Source: Cellulomonas dongxiuzhuiae
Lineage (GTDB): Bacteria; Actinomycetota; Actinomycetes; Actinomycetales; Cellulomonadaceae
NCBI RefSeq assembly: GCF_018623035.1
Contig: NZ_CP076023.1
Location: 2,976,001 to 3,040,000, forward strand
Length of the DNA stretch: 64,000 bases
Direction of reading: 5' to 3'
Position numbers and translations under genes: made by a program. The notes under the pieces were generated by a model, which was not told the origin of the DNA, ran no database searches, and worked only from the letters and a program-made list of their open reading frames with translations. This document shows, one piece after another, positions 28,636-37,303 of the stretch. Each line of letters opens with the position of its first letter. Within the stretch, counting starts at the first letter, position 1.

Positions 28636-30276
28636 TCAGCCCTGGTCCTGCTGCTGCTGCAGCCACTCCCAGAACTGGTCGGGCGTCATGCCGCCCGGCA
28701 TCGTGCCCTGGCCGTCGTCCTGACCCTGACCGCCCTGGCCCTGGTCACCCTGGCCCTGGTCGCCCTGGCCCGGCTGCTGGCCGGTCGCGGCGTCGTCGGG
28801 ACGCGTCGCGAGCGTGACGTCCAGCTCGATCGCCCTGCCGTCCCGCACGACGGTCAGCGTGGCGTCGTCACCCGAGGCCATCGCGCGGACGAACGCGGTG
28901 AGCGACTCGGCGCCGCCGACCGGCTCGTCGCCGATCGCGACGATCACGTCGCCCGGCTGCAGCCCGGCCTGCGCGGCGGGCGAGCCCTCGGTGACGGACT
29001 CGACCACGGCGCCGCGGCGCGTGATCCCGTCGGCCGTGGCGGTGCCGTCGGACAGCGTGACCCCGAGGAAGGCGTGCTCGGCCTGCCCGTCGTCGATGAG
29101 CTGGTCCGCGATGGTCTTGGCGAGGTTCACGGGGATCGCGAAGCCCAGGCCGATGGACCCGGACTGCTGGCTCAGCGTGGCGATCGACGACGTGATGCCG
29201 ATGACCCGGCCGCTCGCGTCGAACAGCGGACCACCGGAGTTGCCCGGGTTGATCGCGGCGTCGACCTGGATCGCGTTGGTCACGGCGCCGGCGCTGCCGT
29301 CCTCGCCCTGCGTGGAGACCGGACGGTCGACCGCCGAGACGATGCCGGTGGTCACGGTGTTGGCCAGGCCCAGGGGGTTGCCGACGGCCATGACCGGCTC
29401 GCCCACCGTCACGTCGTCGGAGTTGCCGAGGGCCGCGGCCTCGAGGTCGTCGGGGGCGTCGAGGAGCCGCACGACCGCCAGGTCCGTGCTGACGTCGGTG
29501 CCGACGATCTCGCCCTCCAGGATCCGTCCGTCGGTGAGGGTCACCTGGACGTTGCCCTGCGCACCGGAGACCACGTGGTCGTTGGTCAGGACGAGCCCGG
29601 AGTCGTCGATGATGACGCCCGACCCCTGGCCCCCGCCGGCCTGCGTCTGCACCTGGATCGCGACGACGGACGCCTGCACGGCGGCCGCGACGCGCTGCCA
29701 GTCCGGGGCCTTGGCGCTCGACCCGGCGACGGGGACCTCGTCGTTCTCCGAGCGCCCGAGGTCCGTCAACGACGCGACGCGGTCCGACGAGCCGGACCCG
29801 TCGCCGTCGAGCAGACCGAGGGTCGCGACCGAGCCACCACCGACCAGCAGCCCGACGACCGCGGCCGACGCGATCCACGCCCAGGCGCGCGAGCTCGTGC
29901 GGCGCTCGGGGGCGGGCGGCGCACCCCACGGGTCGGACGGCGGCACGGCACCCGGCGGCCGGCCCGGGCCGGGCGCGGCGCCGGACGCGGCACCGGGAGC
30001 GTGGCCCGCCGGCCCGTGGCCGGTCGGGGTGCCGCCGCCGACGCCCGCGGCGACGGGCTGGCGCGCGGCACGCTGGGCCGCCTCGTAGCGGGCCCACTGC
30101 TGAGCGGGCGTGTCGCGGGTCGCGGCCCCGGCGGACGGACCGCTCGGGCCGGAGGCCTGCGGAGCGTGGGCTGCGGGCAGCGGCTCGGTGACGCCGTCTG
30201 CGGGCAGCGGGGCGGTCGGCTCGGCGTCGGGTCCGGGGACGTGCCCGGAGCGCCGCGGCTCGGGAGTGGTGGTCAT
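28636..30276 (-). CDS. HtrA/DegP-like membrane-anchored serine protease with PDZ domain
   Basis: A 546-residue protease. A 180-residue cytoplasmic Pro/Ala-rich region precedes one membrane helix (WIASAAVVGLLVGGGSVATLGLL), putting the protease outside the cell. The catalytic triad is visible: His in LTNDHVVSG, Asp in STDLAVVRL, Ser in NPGNSGGPLFD. One PDZ domain follows (GAVVESVTEGSPAAQAGLQPGDVIVAIG). The C-terminus is odd: residues about 498-524 repeat Gln, Gly and Asp, and the protein ends in a Trp/Gln motif, FWEWLQQQQDQG. AAGGAGG sits just before the ATG. It likely handles misfolded envelope proteins and follows menD by 98 bases on the same strand. Confidence 0.92.
   Translation of the reverse strand: MTTTPEPRRSGHVPGPDAEPTAPLPADGVTEPLPAAHAPQASGPSGPSAGAATRDTPAQQWARYEAAQRAARQPVAAGVGGGTPTGHGPAGHAPGAASGAAPGPGRPPGAVPPSDPWGAPPAPERRTSSRAWAWIASAAVVGLLVGGGSVATLGLLDGDGSGSSDRVASLTDLGRSENDEVPVAGSSAKAPDWQRVAAAVQASVVAIQVQTQAGGGQGSGVIIDDSGLVLTNDHVVSGAQGNVQVTLTDGRILEGEIVGTDVSTDLAVVRLLDAPDDLEAAALGNSDDVTVGEPVMAVGNPLGLANTVTTGIVSAVDRPVSTQGEDGSAGAVTNAIQVDAAINPGNSGGPLFDASGRVIGITSSIATLSQQSGSIGLGFAIPVNLAKTIADQLIDDGQAEHAFLGVTLSDGTATADGITRRGAVVESVTEGSPAAQAGLQPGDVIVAIGDEPVGGAESLTAFVRAMASGDDATLTVVRDGRAIELDVTLATRPDDAATGQQPGQGDQGQGDQGQGGQGQDDGQGTMPGGMTPDQFWEWLQQQQDQG
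28702..28785 (-). repeat. Gln-Gly-Asp coding repeat in htrA
   Basis: Imperfect tandem units encoding GQGDQG/GQGGQG lie near the end of the protease gene. The plus strand reads as repeated CCCTGGCCCTGGTC-like blocks. Such slippage-prone repeats may vary in copy number between strains. Confidence 0.7.
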
Positions 30277-30374
30277 GGCTGCCTCCTTGTCGACTCCCAT
30301 CACACCCCCTCGTGCTGGGATCGGCCTCTCAGGAACCTGGGAGCTTCCTGTGGAACTCGCAGCGAGGTGCGCGC

Positions 30375-32318
30375 TCAGGACAACGGGGACAACGCCTTGT
30401 CGACCGCGGCGGCGACCTCGACCTCGAGCCGCTCGACCAGGGACCGGCGGTGCGCACGGTCCACGCGCACCTCGACCACGCTGGTCCCCGTCCCGGGTGC
30501 GGCGAGCGCGGGCAGCAGACCGTCGGTGTCGACGACCCGCGTGTGCCGTACGCCGTACGCCGCGCACAGCGCCGCGACGTCCACCCCGTGCGGTGTCGCG
30601 AACACCCGCTCGAACACCTCGGCCCGCTCCGGCGCGCCGTGCTCCAGCGTCGCGAACACCGAGCCGCCGTCGTCGTTGGCGACAACGATCTGCAGGTTCA
30701 CCGACGGCTCCGCCGGACCCCGCAGCAGGCCACCCACGTCGTGCAGGAACGTCACGTCACCCAGGTAGGCCCGCACGCGCCGGGTCGGCAGCGCGAGCGC
30801 GACTCCCGTCGCGGTCGCGATGGTGCCGTCGATCCCGGCCAGGCCGCGGTTGGCCAGCACGAGGGGTGCCAGGTCCCACCGCGCGACGAGATCGAGGTCG
30901 CGCACGGGGTTCGAGGCACCGACGACCAGCACGTCGTCCGGCGCGCTGGCCCGCGCCACGGCGCGCGCCAGCGCCCAGCCGCTGACCCGGGGACCGCTGC
31001 GCGAGCGGCGCGCGTCCTCCGGGGTGTCGAGGACACCGTCGAGCACGTCCTGGGTGGCCGCGTCGGCCGTGCGCCACGCGTCGAGCCAGCCGGCGGGGGC
31101 GCCGACCTTGCCCTGCCGCATGCGCGACGGCACCTCGAGCAGCACCTGGGACGCGTTGCGTACGGCGTCGGGCCAGTCCGCGCCGCGGGGCGCGACGACG
31201 AGCACGTCGACGTCGGGACGCCCCAGCAGGGCCTGCACGGGCCGGGTGAGCGTGGGACGGCCGAGCACGACGACGCGACCGACGCGGCCACCGAGCCGCT
31301 CGTCGGCCAGCAGGAGCCGGTAGGCACCGACCGCGTTCGGTCCCTGCCGCGCACCCGACGACGGCTCGGCCAGCAGCGGCCAGCCGTTCGCCTCGGCGAG
31401 GCGCGCTGCCCCGGGCCCGGCGCCGTCGCCCGCGACGACGACCGTGGGCACCGCGCCGCGGGCCCGCCGCGGGGCCCGTGCGCGGTCGTCCCCCGCGTCG
31501 TCGACCAGGTCGACGACGAGCGGCAGGGCACCGGTCGCGGCAGCCACGTGCTCCGCCGGCTGGGCGCGCGTGGTGACCTGCGACAGGCCCGCCTCGGCGG
31601 GTACCGGCCATGGCTCGGCGCCCGGCACGAGCGGGTCGCGGAACGCGAGGTTGAGGTGCACGGGCCCCGGGTCGCCCGTGCGGGCGCCGGTCGCCGCGGC
31701 CAGCGCGCGCGACACCGTGCGGCGCAGGTCGCGGTCCTCGCCGGGCAGCCCGCCGGGCGCCGGCACGTCGACCACGAGGCGCACGGCGGACGCGAACATC
31801 TGCGGCTGCTCGGTCGTCTGGTTCGCGCCCGTGCCGCGCAGCTCGTGGGGGCGGTCGGCCGTGAGCAGGACGAGCGGCAGACCCGCGTGGTGCGCCTCGA
31901 GGACCGCGGGATGCAGGTTCGCCACCGCCGTGCCGGAGGTCGTGACGACCGCGACGGGGCGCGCGGGCGACGGGCCACGCTCGCCCGCGTGCACGGACGC
32001 CTTGGCCAGGCCCAGGGCCAGGAACCCGGCGTCCCGCTCGTCGATGCGCACGTGCAGCCGCAGCGCGGGCGCACCCGCGGGGCGCTCGTCGTCCGGGAGG
32101 GCCGCGTCGGCGAGCGCGTACGCCAGCGGGGCGCTGCGCGACCCGGGAGCCAGCACGACGTCCCGCACGCCGAGGGCCGCGAGCGCCTGCACCAGGACGC
32201 GTGCGGCCGCGACGGCCGGCGACGGCGGCGGGCCGGCGGCGCGTGCCGGGCCCGCCGGCGTGCGGCGCCGGCGGCGCACGGGCGGGTCCTCGGGCGGGGG
32301 CGTCACGCCCGCCATCAT
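30375..32318 (-). CDS. menD: SEPHCHC synthase MenD
   Basis: A 647-residue thiamine-diphosphate enzyme that joins isochorismate and 2-oxoglutarate in the first committed step of menaquinone synthesis. Landmarks: VVLAPGSRSAPLAYAL near residue 60, TTSGTAVANLHPAV near 130, DRPHELRGTGANQTTEQ near 155, and GDVTFLHDVGGLL near 535, the diphosphate/Mg motif. About 40 residues of Pro/Arg-rich sequence precede the core. Two adjacent ATGs (32318 and 32315) are possible; both overlap the menC stop (by 4 bases or 1 base), so translation is coupled to menC. Longer than E. coli MenD (556), partly through low-complexity insertions. Confidence 0.95.
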   Translation of the reverse strand: MMAGVTPPPEDPPVRRRRRTPAGPARAAGPPPSPAVAAARVLVQALAALGVRDVVLAPGSRSAPLAYALADAALPDDERPAGAPALRLHVRIDERDAGFLALGLAKASVHAGERGPSPARPVAVVTTSGTAVANLHPAVLEAHHAGLPLVLLTADRPHELRGTGANQTTEQPQMFASAVRLVVDVPAPGGLPGEDRDLRRTVSRALAAATGARTGDPGPVHLNLAFRDPLVPGAEPWPVPAEAGLSQVTTRAQPAEHVAAATGALPLVVDLVDDAGDDRARAPRRARGAVPTVVVAGDGAGPGAARLAEANGWPLLAEPSSGARQGPNAVGAYRLLLADERLGGRVGRVVVLGRPTLTRPVQALLGRPDVDVLVVAPRGADWPDAVRNASQVLLEVPSRMRQGKVGAPAGWLDAWRTADAATQDVLDGVLDTPEDARRSRSGPRVSGWALARAVARASAPDDVLVVGASNPVRDLDLVARWDLAPLVLANRGLAGIDGTIATATGVALALPTRRVRAYLGDVTFLHDVGGLLRGPAEPSVNLQIVVANDDGGSVFATLEHGAPERAEVFERVFATPHGVDVAALCAAYGVRHTRVVDTDGLLPALAAPGTGTSVVEVRVDRAHRRSLVERLEVEVAAAVDKALSPLS

Positions 32319-33271
32319 GCCCGAGCCCGCACGGCCGCGAGCCGCGCGTCCCAGCGCGCCACGAGCGACGGCGGCGCGGCGGCGGCACGCAGCAGCGCCG
32401 CGCTCGGGACGGGCCGCCGGACGTCGATCGCGCCGTCGCGCGGCAGGAGCGGGTCCGGCACGAGGTCGTCGGCCAGCAGAGCCGCGGTGGCGAGGCCGCA
32501 CGCGTACGGCAGCTCCGGCAGCGCGGCGGCCAGCGCGAGACCGGCGGCGAGCCCGACGGACGACTCGAGCGCCGACGACACGACCACGGGGAGTCCGGCC
32601 TGCTCGGCGAGCCGCAGGCACGCGCGCACCCCGCCGAGCGGCTGCACCTTGAGGACGATGACGTCGGCGGCGTGCCGGCGCACCACCTCGAGCGGGTCGT
32701 CGGTGCGCCGCACCGCCTCGTCCGCCGCGAGCGGCACGTGCGTGCGGCGGCGCAGCGCGACGAGGTCGTCGACCCCGGGCACGGGCTGCTCGGCGTACTC
32801 GAGGCCGCCGGCGGCACGGTCGAGGGCCGCGAGCCGCTCGGTCGCGGTGTCCACGTCCCAGGCGGCGTTGGCGTCGATGCGGATCGCGCCGTGGGGCCCC
32901 AGCGCGTCGCGCACGGCCTCGAGGCGGGCCTCGTCGGCGCCCGTGGGCTGCCCCGGCTCGGCGACCTTGACCTTGGCGGTGCGGCACCCGCCGGACCCGG
33001 TCACGATGCGGTGCGCGTGCTCGGGGTCGACGGCCGGGACGGTGACGTTCACGGGGACGTGCGTGCGCACGGCGGCCGGCCACCCCTCGTCGGCGGCCTC
33101 GCGCGCCGCGCGCCACCAGCGCACCGCGGCGTCGTCGTCGTAGTCCCAGAACGGGCTGAACTCACCCCACCCCGCGTCGCCGCGCACCAGGACGCCGTCC
33201 CGCCGCGTCAGACCGCGGAACCGCGTGCGCAGGGGCACGTCCCACACGACCACGTCCGGCTCGGCGCCCAT
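32315..33271 (-). CDS. menC: o-Succinylbenzoate synthase
   Basis: A 318-residue enolase-superfamily enzyme that dehydrates SHCHC to o-succinylbenzoate. The two catalytic lysines lie in TAKVKVAEPG near residue 130 and VLKVQPLGG near 225, with metal ligands in IRIDANAAW near 160, EYAEQP near 187 and LAADEAVR near 210. It matches actinobacterial MenC in length (about 320). The ATG is six bases downstream of TAGCCT, so the menC-menD message is probably leaderless. Divergent from menB with 87 bases between. Confidence 0.95.
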   Translation of the reverse strand: MGAEPDVVVWDVPLRTRFRGLTRRDGVLVRGDAGWGEFSPFWDYDDDAAVRWWRAAREAADEGWPAAVRTHVPVNVTVPAVDPEHAHRIVTGSGGCRTAKVKVAEPGQPTGADEARLEAVRDALGPHGAIRIDANAAWDVDTATERLAALDRAAGGLEYAEQPVPGVDDLVALRRRTHVPLAADEAVRRTDDPLEVVRRHAADVIVLKVQPLGGVRACLRLAEQAGLPVVVSSALESSVGLAAGLALAAALPELPYACGLATAALLADDLVPDPLLPRDGAIDVRRPVPSAALLRAAAAPPSLVARWDARLAAVRARA

Positions 33272-33277
33272 CGTCCC

Positions 33278-33283
33278 AGGCTA
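33278..33283 (-). promoter_or_regulatory. -10 element of menC-menD
   Basis: TAGCCT on the minus strand, exactly six bases before the menC ATG at 33271. Confidence 0.55.
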
Positions 33284-33346
33284 TGCCGCCCGTGCCGCAC
33301 CGCCGACCGGGCGCGGGCCGGCGGCGGGTGTCGGTCGCGGCCTCGT

Positions 33347-33352
33347 TAGGGT
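33347..33352 (+). promoter_or_regulatory. -10 element of menB
   Basis: TAGGGT, exactly six bases before the menB GTG at 33359; paired with the divergent menC promoter 63 bases away. Confidence 0.55.
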
Positions 33353-33358
33353 GGTCCG

Positions 33359-34342
33359 GTGAGTGAGAACGGTGGCCCTGCCCCCCTGCCCGTGCGCGTC
33401 TCGGAGACGTTCGACCCGACGCGCTGGCGCGACGTGGAGGGCTTCGAGCACCTCACCGACGTCACCTACCACCGCGGACGGGCGCGCCCCACGGCGGAGC
33501 AGCGCGCGGCGGGCGCGCTCGAGCGGGACCTGCCGGTCGTACGGGTCGCGTTCCACCGTCCCGAGGTGCGCAACGCGTTCCGGCCGCACACGGTCGACGA
33601 GCTCTACGGCGTCCTCGACCACGCGCGCACGACGTCCGACGTGGGGACCGTGCTGCTCACGGGCAACGGACCGTCCCCCAAGGACGGCGGCTGGGCGTTC
33701 TGCTCGGGCGGGGACCAGCGCATCCGGGGCCGCGACGGCTACCGGTACGCCGACGGCGACACCGCCGCGGCCGTCGACCCGGCGCGTGCGGGGAGGCTGC
33801 ACATCCTCGAGGTGCAGCGGCTGCTGCGCACGATGCCCAAGGTGGTCGTCGCCCTCGTCAACGGCTGGGCCGCAGGCGGCGGGCACTCGCTGCACGTCGT
33901 CGCGGACCTCACGATCGCGAGCCGCGAGCACGCGAGGTTCATGCAGACCGACGCGAACGTCGGGTCCTTCGACGGCGGGTACGGCTCCGCGCTCCTGGCG
34001 CGTCAGGTCGGTCAGAAGCGGGCGCGGGAGATCTTCTTCCTGGCGCGCGAGTACTCGGCCGACGACGCGCTCGCGTGGGGGGCCGTCAACGACGTCGTCG
34101 CGCACGGCGACCTCGAGGAGGCCGGCCTGGAGTACGCGCGCATCGTGGCGACCAAGTCGCCGCAGGCGGTGCGGATGCTGAAGTTCGCGTTCAACCTCGC
34201 CGACGACGGCCTGGCGGGCCAGCAGGTGTTCGCCGGCGAGGCGACCCGCCTGGCGTACATGACGGACGAGGCCGTCGAGGGGCGCGACGCGTTCCTGCAG
34301 CGCCGCGACCCGGACTGGTCCGGGTTCCCGTACGCGTACTGA
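33359..34342 (+). CDS. menB: 1,4-Dihydroxy-2-naphthoyl-CoA synthase
   Basis: A 327-residue crotonase-fold enzyme that cyclises o-succinylbenzoyl-CoA. The oxyanion-hole segment FCSGGDQRIRGRDGYRYADGD lies near residues 115-135, and VNGWAAGGGHSLHVVADLTIASREHA near 165 to 190; TDANVGSFDGGYGSALLARQVG near 205 carries the catalytic region with the Asp and Gly-rich turn. The C-terminus ends FPYAY, as in other MenB. The GTG start follows a -10 by six bases and no ribosome site is visible. Confidence 0.96.
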   Translation: MSENGGPAPLPVRVSETFDPTRWRDVEGFEHLTDVTYHRGRARPTAEQRAAGALERDLPVVRVAFHRPEVRNAFRPHTVDELYGVLDHARTTSDVGTVLLTGNGPSPKDGGWAFCSGGDQRIRGRDGYRYADGDTAAAVDPARAGRLHILEVQRLLRTMPKVVVALVNGWAAGGGHSLHVVADLTIASREHARFMQTDANVGSFDGGYGSALLARQVGQKRAREIFFLAREYSADDALAWGAVNDVVAHGDLEEAGLEYARIVATKSPQAVRMLKFAFNLADDGLAGQQVFAGEATRLAYMTDEAVEGRDAFLQRRDPDWSGFPYAY

Positions 34343-34413
34343 GGGCCGCGCGAGGTCGGCCGACGTCCCGCAGGGGCGCGGTTCGTGCGCGACCGGTGGT
34401 CGGGCGGCCGGCG

Positions 34414-34605
34414 TCAGTCGGTGCCCACCCAGGACGTGAGGTCGATGAGCGTGGCGACGACGGCGCCGCCCCCGACGAGCAGCGCGACGAGGACCACGCC
34501 CGCGACGACGACGGCGACCGCCGAGCGCACCGAGTGGTCCTCGGCGTCACGACGGGGGGCACCTGCGGGTGGGACGGAGGCGGGGAGCGGGGTGTGTGCG
34601 GCCAT
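34414..34605 (-). CDS. Small membrane protein, unrecognised
   Basis: A 63-residue product with a polar N-terminal half and one hydrophobic segment near the C-terminus (SAVAVVVAGVVLVALLVGGGAVVATLI), ending TSWVGTD. I do not recognise a family. The ATG at 34605 was chosen because upstream sequence contains a strong hairpin (34623-34659), making the longer frame unlikely. The ribosome site is weak (GGTGG). It lies alone on the minus strand after the DUF3048 gene and converges with menB. Confidence 0.45.
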   Translation of the reverse strand: MAAHTPLPASVPPAGAPRRDAEDHSVRSAVAVVVAGVVLVALLVGGGAVVATLIDLTSWVGTD

Positions 34606-34622
34606 GCCACCAGCGTCGTCCG

Positions 34623-34659
34623 GGACCGTCCCGCGGGGCATCGCCCCACGGGACGGTCC
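34623..34659 (-). terminator. Hairpin after the DUF3048 gene
   Basis: Seventeen-base arms (34623-34639 and 34643-34659) pair with a single mismatch around a 3-base loop. It lies 125 bases past the DUF3048 stop and just upstream of the small membrane protein start. Confidence 0.65.
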
Positions 34660-34783
34660 GTGCGGCCCGGCGTCAGCCCGCAGGTAGCACGGTCTCCACC
34701 GTGGGGAGGACCCCGCCGCACGCGGTTGTCCGCCCCAGGTATCGCAACGGACCACCGCGGCCGTCAGGAGGCCGGCAGGAAGG

Positions 34784-35884
34784 TCAGGAGACCGTCAGCG
34801 AGCCCGAGCCGGCCGGGACCAGCTCGACCCAGGTGTTGCCGGGCGCTAGCTGTGCCTGCGACCCGTCGGGCAGCAGCAGCCGCATCGGCTGGTCCTGCGC
34901 GTCCTTCTGCCACCGAGCCGCGACCGTCTTGCCACCCGACGCGATGACCGCGTCCCCGGAGCCGACGAGCTCGTACGTGGGGACGGGGGCACCGCCCTGC
35001 GCGCCGAAGGGCGTGTTGGGGTGGGGGGCCGTGACGGCGACGACGTTGACCGCCGACAGCCGGTTCCCGCTCGCCGCCGTCGCCGGCGCGGAGCCCTCCG
35101 AGCGCAGCCACGTCCCGCTGGCCGCGTCCCACGTCCAGACGGGCTGCGACTGGCCGGACAGGCGGAACGACAGCGTCGCGGCCGGGCTGCCGGCCGTCGC
35201 GGCGGCGGCCCGGTCCGCGCTGCGCGCGAACCCGAACTGCTCCGGCGGCGCCGTGCGCCCCGGCTCGGCGATGCCCCACCAGGTGCTCAGCGAGCCGTAG
35301 ACGTTGTGCGGCGCCGACCGCGTCCTGATGCGCTGGAGCCCCGGGGCGCCCGCGTCGTGCGAGATCTCCTGCACGCCCGACGCGGCCACGAGGTCGAGGA
35401 TGCCGGGCTGCCCGCCCGAGAAGGCGAGCATCCCGCCCAGCGGCGCGACGATCAGCGGGTCCATCGGACGCACGGACCGGATGGGCCCGACCTCCTGCGG
35501 CGCCTGCGAGTGGAACACGGCGACGAGCCGCGAGACCTCGAACTCGACGATCGTCTCCCAGACGACGTCGGCCTGGTCCAGCCCGGACTGCGGGCGCGCG
35601 ACCGCGGTGTTCTCGATCTTCACCGCGATCGCAGGACGCGGGTCGGGGGTGCCCGCGACGCCCGTCAGCGGCCACGTCGGCGGCACCTCGGGTGCGGGCA
35701 CGGCCTGCTTGTCGGCGACGACGTCGGCACGGGCCGTCACCGTCGGCGCGGGCGAGCTCGTCGCCGGCGAGCCGCACGCCGCGAGCGCGAGGAGCGCGCA
35801 GGCCGTCAGCGCACCGGACCGCGCCCGCCACCTGCGGGCCGGGACCGTGCGCGTCGAGCCCCTGCGTGCCACCGTCGCTGCCAT
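34784..35884 (-). CDS. DUF3048 domain lipoprotein
   Basis: A 366-residue secreted lipoprotein. The signal peptide has a basic start, a hydrophobic core and the lipobox LALAAC, so the mature protein should be lipid-anchored outside the membrane. The mature region matches DUF3048 (YerB-like): RPAIAVKIENTAVARPQSGLDQADVVWE, then FHSQAPQEVGPIRSVRPMDPLI, and a C-terminal ARWQKDAQDQPMRLL segment. The function of this family is unknown. GGGAG is upstream of the ATG at 35884; a longer frame starts 96 bases earlier without support. Divergent from menE. Confidence 0.88.
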   Translation of the reverse strand: MAATVARRGSTRTVPARRWRARSGALTACALLALAACGSPATSSPAPTVTARADVVADKQAVPAPEVPPTWPLTGVAGTPDPRPAIAVKIENTAVARPQSGLDQADVVWETIVEFEVSRLVAVFHSQAPQEVGPIRSVRPMDPLIVAPLGGMLAFSGGQPGILDLVAASGVQEISHDAGAPGLQRIRTRSAPHNVYGSLSTWWGIAEPGRTAPPEQFGFARSADRAAAATAGSPAATLSFRLSGQSQPVWTWDAASGTWLRSEGSAPATAASGNRLSAVNVVAVTAPHPNTPFGAQGGAPVPTYELVGSGDAVIASGGKTVAARWQKDAQDQPMRLLLPDGSQAQLAPGNTWVELVPAGSGSLTVS

Positions 35885-36089
35885 CGTCGCTCCCGTCCCC
35901 CGCCGCCGCGGCGATCTGCCACCGCGTGATCCGGTCGCGCCGGGCGGGACCCCGCCCGGGCCTGCTGGATCGCGGGACACTCTACGACGCCTGCCTCCGC
36001 ACCCGCGCTCACCGCCCCGATCGGCTCCGTGCGCCGCCGCGTCGACGCAACGCCCCCGATCCGCGGCGCGGGGCGCGGGGCGGACGACC

Positions 36090-36095
36090 TACGCT
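36090..36095 (+). promoter_or_regulatory. -10 element of menE
   Basis: TACGCT, exactly six bases before the GTG at 36102; this spacing supports that start over the upstream GTG at 36096. Confidence 0.5.
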
Positions 36096-36101
36096 GTGCG
36101 G

Positions 36102-37253
36102 GTGAACCGGCCGCTGCGCGACGTGCCCGCGGACGCGCAGGACCTCGTCCGCGCACTGCCCGCGGCGCTGGACGGCACGGGCCCCGCGGTGCGGGCGCTC
36201 GACGACGCCTCGCCCGGTCGCCCGGTCCACGTGCCGACCGACGTGGCGCTCGTCGTGCGGACGTCCGGCTCGACCGGCCACCCCCGCGACGTCATGCTCT
36301 CGGCCGACGCCCTGCGCGCGTCGGCCGACGCGACCGCGGCACGCCTCGGCGGGCCGGGCTCCTGGTTCCTGGCGCTCCCCGTGCACCACGTGGCGGGGCT
36401 GCAGGTGCTCGTGCGCGCGCTGCTCGCGGGCCGCGGGCTCGCGATTCTCCCCGCCGGCCCCTTCCGTGCCCCGACGTTCGCGCAGGTCGTCCGCGCGGAG
36501 ACCGCCGGCCCCGGACCGCACTACACGTCCCTGGTCCCCACGCAGCTCGTGCGCGTGCTCGACGACCCGGACGCCACGGCCGCGACGCGGGCCTTCGACG
36601 CGGTCCTCGTGGGCGGCGCCGCGTGCCCGCCGTCGCTGCTGGCGCGCGCGCACGCCGCCGGGCTGCGCGTCGTGACGACCTACGGCATGACCGAGACGTG
36701 CGGCGGCTGCGTCTACGACGGGCGCGCCCTGGACGGCGTCACGGTGGCCGTGGACGCCGAGCAGCGCGTGTCCCTCGCGGGCCCCGTCCTCGCGACCGGC
36801 TACCTGCACCGCCCCGACCTGGACGCCACCGCGTTCGCCACCAGCGGCGGCCGCCGCTGGCTGCGCACGTCCGACCGCGGGCGGGTCGACGACGGCGTCC
36901 TGCACGTCCTGGGACGGCTCGACGACGTCCTGGTCACCGGCGGGGTCAAGGTCGACCCGCTCGCGGTCGAGGAGGTCGTCGCCGGGCTGCCGGGCGTGCG
37001 CGAGGTGTGCGTCGTCGGCGTGGCCGACCAGCACTGGGGGCAGTCGGTCGTCGCCGTCGTCGTGACGCAGGACGGGACGGCGCCACCGCTGACGGCGCTG
37101 CGCACCGCCGTCGCCTCCGTGCTGGGGCCGGCCAGCGCGCCCCGCCAGGTCCTCGCCGTCGACGCGCTGCCCCTGCGGGGGCCCGGCAAGGCGGACCGCC
37201 GCGCCGTCGCGCGGCTCGCGACCGAGCTGATGACCCGGCCCCCGGCCACCTGA
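36102..37253 (+). CDS. menE: o-Succinylbenzoate-CoA ligase, short form
   Basis: A 383-residue AMP-forming ligase that activates o-succinylbenzoate with CoA. The ATP loop is VVRTSGSTGHPRDVML near residue 50, the adenylate motif TYGMTETCGGCVYDG near 190, and the hinge LGRLDDVLVTGGVKVDP near 270, followed by a C-terminal GPGKADRR lysine. It is shorter than E. coli MenE (451) because the N-terminal domain is trimmed, a known form in actinobacteria. It is followed after 50 bases by menA, probably in one transcript. Confidence 0.92.
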   Translation: MNRPLRDVPADAQDLVRALPAALDGTGPAVRALDDASPGRPVHVPTDVALVVRTSGSTGHPRDVMLSADALRASADATAARLGGPGSWFLALPVHHVAGLQVLVRALLAGRGLAILPAGPFRAPTFAQVVRAETAGPGPHYTSLVPTQLVRVLDDPDATAATRAFDAVLVGGAACPPSLLARAHAAGLRVVTTYGMTETCGGCVYDGRALDGVTVAVDAEQRVSLAGPVLATGYLHRPDLDATAFATSGGRRWLRTSDRGRVDDGVLHVLGRLDDVLVTGGVKVDPLAVEEVVAGLPGVREVCVVGVADQHWGQSVVAVVVTQDGTAPPLTALRTAVASVLGPASAPRQVLAVDALPLRGPGKADRRAVARLATELMTRPPAT

Positions 37254-37303
37254 CCCGCCCCGCGTCCGACCGGACGCGCTCCCCCCTGACGAACAGGAGC
37301 ACG

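Noticed and set aside
30330-30350. Hairpin between htrA and menD as a terminator
   Set aside because: Six-base arms (CAGGAA/TTCCTG) with a 9-base loop are weak and could equally be a chance repeat or an operator.
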